From Verrucomicrobiales bacterium (GTDB taxonomy: Bacteria > Verrucomicrobiota > Verrucomicrobiia > Limisphaerales > UBA9464): DNA of 8,472 nucleotides. This document shows, one piece after another, positions 1 to 5,991 of this stretch. How positions within the stretch are numbered: the first letter of the stretch is position 1; each line of letters opens with the position of its first letter. The stretch covers positions 1-8,472 of the forward strand of contig DLVS01000784.1 in the NCBI GenBank assembly GCA_003445095.1, given 5' to 3'. Under the pieces are notes generated by a model that was given only the letters and a program-made list of their open reading frames with translations, was not told the origin of the DNA and searched no databases. The translations under genes were made by a program, and so were the position numbers.

Positions 1-414
1 TGGGAGCTCTATCGGCGCGGGTTTGATTCGCACCACATCTTCGCGGTGGATGAATTTTATTGGGAGGACCGCCCGCGCTACAACGCGGCGCTCGAAGCAG
101 TGCGGCGCGAGGGCGGCGATTTGACCTCGTGGCTGGAGTACAGCGCCGAGGGTTTGCTCCAAACGCTGGAACGGGTGTGGGAGCGGATGGGGCAGCTTTC
201 GGTTTCGGCGGCGCGCGAGAAAGTGATTCTTCGGCCGCGTCAGGAACAGTGGTTGAAGCTGCTCGGCAAGAGCGGCGGCATGACCCCGTCAGAACTCTGG
301 GCCGCGTTGAAGGTGTCCAAACAGGGCGCGATGGATTTGCTGCGGCCGCTGGTGAAGGCTGGCTTGGTCAAGCGGGTGGGCACGTTGAAAACCGGGCGCT
401 ACGATTTGAAATGA
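1..414 (+). CDS. Fic-family protein, C-terminal part (5' end outside window)
   Basis: Frame 1 is open from the first base to TGA at 412-414, giving 137 residues with no true start in the window. The GTG at 46 is internal, because the 15 residues before it (WELYRRGFDSHHIFA) continue the family pattern. In full-length Fic proteins the stretch ending in a tyrosine-rich segment, here DEFYWEDRPRYNAAL (residues 17-31), follows directly after the HPFxxGNGR catalytic loop, which must lie upstream of this window. Residues about 75-137 form a predicted winged helix (TPSELWAALKVSKQGAMDLL, then LVKAGLVKRVG), the usual C-terminal module of this Fic subgroup. Fic domains transfer AMP or other phosphate-containing groups onto target proteins; target and activity cannot be judged without the catalytic loop. 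The next gene starts 140 bases downstream on the same strand, so a shared transcript is uncertain. Confidence 0.8.
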   Translation, partial: WELYRRGFDSHHIFAVDEFYWEDRPRYNAALEAVRREGGDLTSWLEYSAEGLLQTLERVWERMGQLSVSAAREKVILRPRQEQWLKLLGKSGGMTPSELWAALKVSKQGAMDLLRPLVKAGLVKRVGTLKTGRYDLK

Positions 415-554
415 GCGGCCACGCCAGCACCGAAGACTAACTTGGGATGGTTCGCCATCATTCCTAGGTTGGATATGACCGCGGTGGAATTTCGGCGAAA
501 GTAGAGGTGGCCTTCCCGTAAGGACTCATTCGTTAGTTCGACCCATCCCGGAGC

Positions 555-2186
555 ATGGACCATTACGACGTCATCATCATCGGCACAGGCGCGGGAGGGG
601 GCACGTTGCTGCATGAACTGGCCGGGACCGGAAAGCGCATCCTCGTGCTGGAGCGCGGACCTTTCCTGCCGCGCGAGAAAGAGAACTGGGACACCAAGGT
701 AGCCTTCAACACCACGCGCTACTTCGGCCCCGAAGTCTGGCAGGACCGCGACGGCAACGACTTGCGCGCGGGCATGTGCTATCACGTTGGTGGCAACACC
801 AAGCTCTACGGAGCGGCGCTCTTTCGGCTGCGCGAGCGCGACTTCGAGGCAGTGCGGCATGTGGACGGGATTTCACCGGAGTGGCCGCTGAAGTATTGGG
901 ATTGGGAACCTTGGTATGCCCGCGCCGAGGAGCTTTATGACGTTCACGGTCAGGCCGGACTTGATCCGACGGAACCCTCGCGCAGCGGTCCATATCCGTG
1001 GCCGGCCGTCAGCCACGAGCCACGCATTGCGGAAATTACCGAAGCGTTGCGCAGCCAGGGTTTGCAGCCGAGCTACACACCACTCGGTGTCCGGTTGAAT
1101 GAGCAGCAGCGGCACTTGAGTCCGTGCATCCGCTGCTCCACCTGCGACGGTTATCCGTGCCTCGTTCACGCCAAGTCCGATGCCGAAGTGAGCGCAGTTC
1201 GGCCGGTCTTGGGTGAACCCAATGTGACCCTGCTGGTCGAGACGAAGGCCGAACGTCTCCTCACCGATTCAAACGGTCGCGAAGTTACAGGCGTCGAAGT
1301 GCTGCTCGATGGCGAGCCCGTTGTGCTCACGGCGGATGTGTTCGTCGTGAGCTGCGGCGCGATCAATTCCGCCGCACTGCTACTTCGATCAGCCAATGAC
1401 CAACATCCGCAAGGGCTCGCGAATTCGTCCGGCTTGCTCGGGCGGAACCTAATGAAGCATGTCCTCGGCAGTGTGATCGGAGTGAGCTCGTTCAAGACGA
1501 ATCCGACAAAGTTCCAGAAATCGCTCAGCGTCTTCGATTACTATTGGGGCGAGCCGGGCTTCGAGTTCCCCATGGGCCAAATTCAAACGCTCGGCAAGGT
1601 GAGCAAAGCGGAGCTCGAAGGAAGTGAGGCCATGTATGCGCCGCTCGACATCGAGTTCGTTTCGAAGCATTCGGTGGACTGGTGGCTCACGAGCGAGGAC
1701 CTGCCGCGCTTCGAGAACCAGGTCCGCTTAAGCAAGGATGGCCGAATCGTCATTGATTACACTGAGACCAACGCCGTCGAGTTCGAACGCCTGATGACGC
1801 GTTGGAAAGAAGTCCTCAAGAGCATTGGCTGCGGCTGTCACATGTTGCCGAACGGGAAGTATTTCAACGCCGGCTCCGTTAAGACATTCACCAATAAGCT
1901 TGGCACCAGTGGCCTGGGGCATCAGGTCGGCACGGCAAAGTTCGGCGAAGATCCGGCGACGAGCGTGCTGGACTTGAACTGCCGGACACACGACCTCGAC
2001 AACCTCTATGTTGTGGATGGTAGTTTTCTTGTTTCCAGCGCGGCCGTGAATCCAACCCTCACGATCATCGCAAACGCGTTGCGGGTCGGCGCACATTTGC
2101 GGCAACGACTTGGAGCCAGGGCGTCCTCGCCCGCACGAATTCCGTCCCGGGGATCGATTTCGAACCGACAACCCGTGCTCGCATGA
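555..2186 (+). CDS. GMC-family FAD-dependent oxidoreductase with a cysteine cluster
   Basis: This 543-residue protein belongs to the glucose-methanol-choline oxidoreductase family, flavoenzymes that oxidise an alcohol or sugar hydroxyl. The N-terminus carries the Rossmann FAD motif (GTGAGGGT, residues 10-17) and then VLERG (31-35). The C-terminus has the GMC signature: LGHQVGT with the likely catalytic His456, VLDLN (471-475), VVDGSFL (486-492), and VNPTLTI with Asn499 as the second active-site residue. Four cysteines lie at 191, 194, 197 and 202, followed by an AKSDA segment. No signal peptide or twin-arginine motif is visible, so it is probably cytoplasmic. An in-frame TAG at 534-536 leaves ATG 555 as the most upstream possible start; the GGAG one base before it is too close to be a normal ribosome site. 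Residues from about 519 onward are Arg/Ser/Pro-rich and lie beyond the conserved family end. The TGA overlaps the next gene's ATG by four bases. Substrate and electron acceptor are unknown. Confidence 0.93.
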   Translation: MDHYDVIIIGTGAGGGTLLHELAGTGKRILVLERGPFLPREKENWDTKVAFNTTRYFGPEVWQDRDGNDLRAGMCYHVGGNTKLYGAALFRLRERDFEAVRHVDGISPEWPLKYWDWEPWYARAEELYDVHGQAGLDPTEPSRSGPYPWPAVSHEPRIAEITEALRSQGLQPSYTPLGVRLNEQQRHLSPCIRCSTCDGYPCLVHAKSDAEVSAVRPVLGEPNVTLLVETKAERLLTDSNGREVTGVEVLLDGEPVVLTADVFVVSCGAINSAALLLRSANDQHPQGLANSSGLLGRNLMKHVLGSVIGVSSFKTNPTKFQKSLSVFDYYWGEPGFEFPMGQIQTLGKVSKAELEGSEAMYAPLDIEFVSKHSVDWWLTSEDLPRFENQVRLSKDGRIVIDYTETNAVEFERLMTRWKEVLKSIGCGCHMLPNGKYFNAGSVKTFTNKLGTSGLGHQVGTAKFGEDPATSVLDLNCRTHDLDNLYVVDGSFLVSSAAVNPTLTIIANALRVGAHLRQRLGARASSPARIPSRGSISNRQPVLA

Positions 2187-3175
2187 GCGTGAAACTGCTT
2201 CGCGTTCGCGAGCTTGTGGCTGGGGTGGGGTTGCTCCTGGCCAGCGCCGTTGCGTTGTCTGGGGTCGGCGAAGTCGGTCCGATCGTGCTGTCGGTCGGGA
2301 ACCTCGACCAGGAACTCGCGTTCTATACCAACACTCTTCCGTTCCGTCTTATCGGCGAAGAATACTCCAACGGGCCAGAACTAGAGAAACTCACCGCTTT
2401 ACCCGGCGCCGACACTCGCACCGCGACCCTTCAACTCGGCGACGAACGCATCCAGCTCACCCAGTTCCTCGGTCTGGCTGGCCGGCCGATTCCTGCCGAT
2501 TCGCGGAGCTTCGATCACTGGTTCCAGCACATCGCCATCGTCGTTAGCGACATGGACCGCGCCTACCAGGTTCTGCGTGCTCACAAGGTAAAGCATGTTT
2601 CGACCGCGCCGCAGACGTTGCCGGCGTGGAATCCGAATGCCGGCGGTATCAAGGCGTTCTATTTTCGCGACCCGGAGGATCATGTGCTGGAAGTCATCTG
2701 GTTCCCGGTCGGGAAGGGTGACCCAAAGTGGCAGCGCGCGAGACATGCCGAGTCGGAGACCGGCGCTCGCGAACTTTTCCTTGGTATCGACCACACGGCC
2801 ATCGTGGTCAGCGACACGGACCGGAGCCTCGCGTTTTACCGCGATTCCCTCGGCCTCCGCGTCGTCGGTGGCGCGGAAAACTGGGGCGTCGAGCAAGAAC
2901 ACCTGAATCAGGTCTTTGGAGTACGGCTCCGTATCACGGCGCTGCGGGCCGAGCGAGGCCCCGGCCTCGAGCTTCTAGAATATCTCACACCACCCGGTGG
3001 AAGATCGATGCCCGCCGACGCACGCGTCAACGACCTATTGGCGTGGCGTGTGCGCCTCACCGCGGACCGCTTGCCGCTGCCAATTCTGGACCAGCGTATC
3101 GGTGCCTCGGCCAACAAGTCCCTGGCGCGCGACCCTGACGGGCATCTGCTGGAACTGCATTCCACCTCACCCTGA
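2183..3175 (+). CDS. Exported double VOC-domain (glyoxalase-fold) protein
   Basis: This 330-residue protein begins with a signal-peptide-like segment (basic K4, R7, R9, hydrophobic 11-25), suggesting export or anchoring in the envelope. It then contains four beta-alpha-beta modules, forming two vicinal oxygen chelate domains (about 31-178 and 198-328). Module 2 has QHIAIVVSD (His116) and DPEDHVLEV (Glu170). Module 3 has IDHTAIVVSDTDRSLAFYRD (His204) and GLELLEY (Glu263 or Glu266). Module 4 ends in DPDGHLLEL (Glu324). Module 1 has Pro33 where the first metal ligand normally sits and no acidic residue at the equivalent end strand; module 4 has no His at its first strand. Domain 2 therefore keeps three of four metal-ligand positions and domain 1 only two. 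VOC proteins include dioxygenases, lyases, isomerases and binding proteins, and the sequence does not settle which applies. Translation is probably coupled to the upstream GMC gene through ATGA. I see no Shine-Dalgarno sequence. Confidence 0.87.
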   Translation: MSVKLLRVRELVAGVGLLLASAVALSGVGEVGPIVLSVGNLDQELAFYTNTLPFRLIGEEYSNGPELEKLTALPGADTRTATLQLGDERIQLTQFLGLAGRPIPADSRSFDHWFQHIAIVVSDMDRAYQVLRAHKVKHVSTAPQTLPAWNPNAGGIKAFYFRDPEDHVLEVIWFPVGKGDPKWQRARHAESETGARELFLGIDHTAIVVSDTDRSLAFYRDSLGLRVVGGAENWGVEQEHLNQVFGVRLRITALRAERGPGLELLEYLTPPGGRSMPADARVNDLLAWRVRLTADRLPLPILDQRIGASANKSLARDPDGHLLELHSTSP

Positions 3176-3210
3176 CCGCAAGCGTCGGAAACCGGGCAAG
3201 TCATCGCCGT

Positions 3211-3477
3211 ATGAAATCTTCCGTCAGAATCGCCCTCGTCGTAGTCGGCGGCCTGCTGATTGCCGGGCCATTGTTGGCGTTGCAGTGGCAGGTGCATCGC
3301 GCGGCGGAGTTTTACGAACGCCATGGGGGTGGTTCCGCTCTGCCCGACGAGATCCGCCCACGACCTTACGCCGCGTACGACTGGGCATCACTGGCTAGTG
3401 GCGCAGTGCTGGTGCTGCTTGGCACGCTGGAGCCGTGCCTGGCGAAGCCAAAACAAACTGTTCGCGATGGGTTATGA
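3211..3477 (+). CDS. Small two-helix membrane protein, unknown function
   Basis: I do not recognise this 88-residue protein. It has a basic N-terminus (K2, R6) leading into a hydrophobic helix at about 7-24, then a polar segment at 25-56 (QWQVHRAAEFYERHGGG, then DEIRPRP and YAAYDW), a second hydrophobic helix at about 57-74 (ASLASGAVLVLLGTL), and a short basic tail. Both termini probably face the cytoplasm with a loop of about 30 residues outside, by the positive-inside rule. Evidence that it is a real gene: it fits a 297-base slot between two firm genes, starts 35 bases after the VOC stop, ends with TGA inside an ATGA overlap with the aquaporin start, and its composition suits a membrane protein. 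It could be an accessory subunit for the channel or an anchor for the VOC protein; that is inference from position only. Confidence 0.65.
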   Translation: MKSSVRIALVVVGGLLIAGPLLALQWQVHRAAEFYERHGGGSALPDEIRPRPYAAYDWASLASGAVLVLLGTLEPCLAKPKQTVRDGL

Positions 3478-4298
3478 AAGGTCATTGGCCCGAGTATGTC
3501 ACCGAAGCCGCCGGCCTGGGCGTTTTCATGATTTCGGCGAGCGTTTTCGGCGTGCTGCTTTTTCATCCCGCGTCGCCGGCAGCGACGGCCGTCACCACCG
3601 GAATTACTCGCAATGCGCTCATGGGCCTCGCGATGGCGCTGACGGCGGTCGGGCTGATTTACAATCGCTGGGGTCAACAGTCCGGTGCCCACTTCAATCC
3701 GGCTGTGACCTTGACGTTCTACATGCTGGGAAAGGTTGCTCCGCGCGATGTGCTGGCCTATTCGGTGGCGCAGTTTGTTGGGGGCGCCTTCGGAATGTTC
3801 CTCGCGACACAAGCGTTGAGGCCCTGGATCGGCCACCCTGCGGTCAGCTTCGTCGAGACCCGGCCGGGCCCGTGGGGCGAAGGCGCCGCTTGGCTCGCGG
3901 AGTTCGCGCTCACTTTCGTCTTGATGACCGTCGTGCTAACGGTTTCCAACACTCGCCGTTTCGCGCGATACACTGGTGTCTGCGCCGCGGCCTGCGTGTT
4001 TCTCTTCATCACCTTCGAGGCCCCACTCTCAGGCATGAGTTTGAATCCAGCCCGTTCGCTAGCCAGCGCATTGGCTGCGGGTGATGGGACGTCGTTGTGG
4101 GTCTACTTCACAGCGCCGCCGCTGGGAATGCTGGCCGCCGCGAGCGTGTTCGTGCGGTTGCGCGGACGCCAGGCCGTCGCCTGTGCGAAACTGCATCATT
4201 GGAATTCGCGCAGGTGCATTTTCTGTGAGTTTCAAGCGATGGAACGTGCGGCGGTGGCCACCAAGATTTGCCAACCAGCCTTAATCACCGGTAAATGA
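3474..4298 (+). CDS. Aquaporin / MIP-family channel
   Basis: This 274-residue membrane channel has both MIP signature loops: GAHFNPAVTL (N75-P76-A77) and SGMSLNPARSL (N191-P192-A193), with R194 the conserved filter arginine. Six hydrophobic helices fit at about 12-30, 46-64, 92-112, 138-157, 166-182 and 207-227, around the two half-helices. Family members conduct water, glycerol or other small neutral solutes through the inner membrane. Counting from the second NPA, the helix-5 filter position is Ile179 and the loop position is Met188; the helix-2 position is probably Met54. E. coli AqpZ has Phe, His, Thr and Arg, so this pore is predicted to be less polar and not a classic water channel. After the last helix comes a Cys/His-containing tail (CAKLHH, then RRCIFCEF, residues 237-253). 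ATG 3474 is preferred over the in-frame GTG at 3435 because it makes an ATGA overlap with the upstream gene and gives a normal N-terminus. Confidence 0.93.
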   Translation: MKGHWPEYVTEAAGLGVFMISASVFGVLLFHPASPAATAVTTGITRNALMGLAMALTAVGLIYNRWGQQSGAHFNPAVTLTFYMLGKVAPRDVLAYSVAQFVGGAFGMFLATQALRPWIGHPAVSFVETRPGPWGEGAAWLAEFALTFVLMTVVLTVSNTRRFARYTGVCAAACVFLFITFEAPLSGMSLNPARSLASALAAGDGTSLWVYFTAPPLGMLAAASVFVRLRGRQAVACAKLHHWNSRRCIFCEFQAMERAAVATKICQPALITGK

Positions 4299-4320
4299 AA
4301 CGAACTGATTTGTACCGGTG
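4286..4320. terminator. Hairpin between convergent genes, probable terminator
   Basis: The arms CACCGGTA (4286-4293) and TACCGGTG (4313-4320) are perfectly complementary over 8 bp. Two more pairs are possible outside (4284-4285 with 4321-4322, one of them G-T), and AAT/ATT can pair inside past a bulged G. The hairpin spans the last codons and stop of the aquaporin gene and ends 15 bases before the nuoI stop on the other strand. Its place between two converging genes suits a bidirectional terminator. On the plus strand it is followed by a pyrimidine-rich stretch (TCTTTCTTTC) rather than a clean T run, so intrinsic strength is uncertain. Confidence 0.5.
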
Positions 4321-4335
4321 GTCCGGATCTTTCTT

Positions 4336-4977
4336 TCACATCGGCGGAGGCGCCGGCGGTGGTTTTCCAACCGGAATCTGCGCCTCCGGCGACGAGGTCG
4401 CGGGTGCGGCGGGCTTGGCGGCGGCCGCTGCTTTAGCCGCGGCTAGTCGAGCCTTTTCAACATCAGCGACTCGGCGAGTATCGGTTTCCGCTGCGTCCGT
4501 CGGATGTAGTTTTTGAAAATGGCTGTTCGGTCGCGCGAGCCGATGCTTGTCGAAGAGCAACCCAGCAAACCGGTCCGGCGTCGCGAGTTCGAACTCTTGA
4601 TCCATCTTGATCGCATCAAACGGGCACACTTCGACGCAAATCTGGCAGCTCATGCACACCGAAACATCGATGTCGAACACGGCCGGGAAAAACTGGGCTT
4701 TGCCCACGAAGTCCGGCTTCTTGGTTTTGCTTTTAATGATGTAGATGCATTGCGGAGGGCATTCCTTCTCGCAGATCTGACAGGCCACGCACCGCAGTCC
4801 GGCTTCGGGATCGTCTCCGTCGAAGACTAAGAAGGGAAACTGCCGAGAATTCTCCGGCAATGTTTGTCGCTGCTCGGGATACTCGATGGTGACCAGACGT
4901 TCGGCCGGGTTCGTGAAACTGCCGACGAAATTCTTCGCCGTCTCCGCGAGCCCGAGAACGATGCCAGAGCCAGTCAT
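4336..4977 (-). CDS. nuoI: NADH-quinone oxidoreductase subunit I (complex I, two 4Fe-4S clusters)
   Basis: NuoI carries the N6a and N6b 4Fe-4S clusters that pass electrons through the arm of complex I toward the terminal N2 cluster and quinone, at the inner membrane. This 213-residue protein shows both ferredoxin motifs: C63-x2-C66-x2-C69-x3-C73-P and C108-x2-C111-x2-C114-x3-C118-P, with the spacing of the family. The N-terminal part (RLVTIEYPEQ, then PENSRQFPFL) also matches. The first Cys falls close to its position in E. coli NuoI (about 60), supporting ATG 4977. The protein is longer than the roughly 160-180 residues usual for the family: residues 160-213 are an Ala/Pro/Lys-rich tail that looks disordered and ends in a proline run. 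No other nuo gene is adjacent. Upstream lies a 257-base gap with a promoter candidate; downstream it converges on the aquaporin gene. Confidence 0.95.
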   Translation of the reverse strand: MTGSGIVLGLAETAKNFVGSFTNPAERLVTIEYPEQRQTLPENSRQFPFLVFDGDDPEAGLRCVACQICEKECPPQCIYIIKSKTKKPDFVGKAQFFPAVFDIDVSVCMSCQICVEVCPFDAIKMDQEFELATPDRFAGLLFDKHRLARPNSHFQKLHPTDAAETDTRRVADVEKARLAAAKAAAAAKPAAPATSSPEAQIPVGKPPPAPPPM

Positions 4978-5121
4978 ACGCTGGGGACAGGTTCGGGGTG
5001 CGACCTAGAGGGCAGCAACGAAAAGTTTGAATCTTTCGGAAGCGCTCTCCACGAAGGCCAAGTAGTCGCGGAGGGAACGACGCGCACTCTCCTTTCGCAC
5101 CACGATCCCAGTGCGTCCCCC

Positions 5122-5150
5122 AGTATATCCACACGCGCCGCATTAGTCAG
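5122..5150 (-). promoter_or_regulatory. Putative sigma-70-type promoter for nuoI
   Basis: Read on the minus strand, CTGACT (5150-5145; four of six bases of TTGACA) is followed after exactly 17 bases by TATACT (5127-5122; five of six of TATAAT). It lies in the 257-base gap between the rsmE stop and the nuoI start. This gap holds no credible gene. Transcription would begin near 5115 and leave an untranslated leader of about 138 bases before nuoI. The AT-rich -10 stands out against the GC-rich surroundings. It is an eye match only. Confidence 0.4.
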
Positions 5151-5234
5151 CGCCGTCGGCGACGACGAGGTTCATGGCCTCGATTCACGTTCGACTTCGG
5201 AGGTCCGCGCTCTCCGTTCCATCGAGCGCCTAGT

Positions 5235-5975
5235 CTAGCGAACGCAGAGCAAGCTTTGCAGCACCGCCAGAGCTGCAGTGGCAGCGGTCTCGACTCTCAA
5301 CACGCGCGGTCCGAGCGAAAATGGCCGAGCCCCCGCTCGTCGAAAGGCCTCATACTCGCTTGGAGAGAAATCTCCTTCCGGACCGATCAAGATCCCCATC
5401 GTCCGAGGCGCCCGTTGATGCTTGGAGTAGAATTCCTCAAGCCAAACGTGGGGAGGTTGCGTCTCTGCCTCGAGCGACGCGACCAGAAGGAGCTCGAATG
5501 CTTCTTTCCGCGCGATCCAATTCCGAATCGACTCCGGCAGTTCCACCGTCATTCGCCACGGATTGCCTGACTGCTTGGCGGCTTCGACGGCGATGGACTG
5601 CCATTTGGATTGTTTGTCGGACGCCGAATCGGGGCGGCTCACGCTATGTTCGGAAATCACTGGAACCAGGCGGCCACAGCCGAGTTCCACTGCCCGATGA
5701 ATCAGACCCTCCATCGCCGGGCCTTTCGCGACCGATTGAATGAGCGTTACCAGGGTTTCGGGCGTCGGGTGTTGCCGGTGGGATTCGATTCGAACGTGGG
5801 CCGTCTCTGAACCAGATACCTCGAGGCGACCAAGGAATTCCCCACCTTGTCCATCCAGGATTGTGACCGATTCACCGGAACTCAACCGCAACACGCGCGT
5901 CGCATGCCGCGTTTCGGCGGTGGGCAACTCAACTAGGCCGCGGCCGCGAACCTCGGGAACGAAAAAGCGATGCAC
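5235..5975 (-). CDS. rsmE: 16S rRNA m3U1498 methyltransferase RsmE
   Basis: RsmE is the SPOUT-class enzyme that uses S-adenosylmethionine to methylate N3 of U1498 in 16S rRNA. From the GTG at 5975 the product is 246 residues, the family's usual size, and begins HRFFVPE after the start residue, the typical RsmE N-terminus. An N-terminal RNA-binding part (about 1-75) is followed by the knotted methyltransferase domain: KGPAMEGLIHRAVELGC (84-100), EAAKQSGNP (131-139), the cofactor loop ILIGPEGDFSPSE (195-207) and LGPRVLRVETAATAAL (221-236). The frame is open upstream to an ATG at 6056, but that start would overlap the dnaJ end by 65 bases and add 27 unconserved residues. The GTG lies 16 bases after the dnaJ stop, so the gene is the third member of a grpE-dnaJ-rsmE unit. 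No Shine-Dalgarno sequence is visible; reinitiation after dnaJ may drive translation. Confidence 0.93.
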   Translation of the reverse strand: MHRFFVPEVRGRGLVELPTAETRHATRVLRLSSGESVTILDGQGGEFLGRLEVSGSETAHVRIESHRQHPTPETLVTLIQSVAKGPAMEGLIHRAVELGCGRLVPVISEHSVSRPDSASDKQSKWQSIAVEAAKQSGNPWRMTVELPESIRNWIARKEAFELLLVASLEAETQPPHVWLEEFYSKHQRAPRTMGILIGPEGDFSPSEYEAFRRAGARPFSLGPRVLRVETAATAALAVLQSLLCVR

Positions 5976-5991
5976 ACTGGAGGAAGGGCGC

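Noticed and set aside
1728..2171. 147-residue open frame on the minus strand inside the GMC gene, and a similar 153-residue frame at 399-860.
   Set aside because: Both lie antisense to strong family matches, have no recognisable motif, and are expected in GC-rich DNA.
3435..3473. Upstream GTG start for the aquaporin.
   Set aside because: It would add 13 polar residues and overlap the small membrane gene by 43 bases, whereas ATG 3474 makes a clean ATGA coupling.
3260..4084. 274-residue plus-strand frame overlapping the small membrane protein and the aquaporin.
   Set aside because: It is in the wrong frame across the NPA motifs, and its composition is rich in Arg, Cys and Gly as expected of an out-of-frame shadow.
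5166..5182. Small hairpin CGAGG / CCTCG with a 7-base loop, considered as an rsmE terminator.
   Set aside because: The stem is only 5 bp and no T run follows it on the minus strand.
4864..5238. 124-residue plus-strand frame covering the nuoI-rsmE gap.
   Set aside because: Its first third is antisense to the conserved N-terminus of nuoI, and the rest has no family features or initiation signal.
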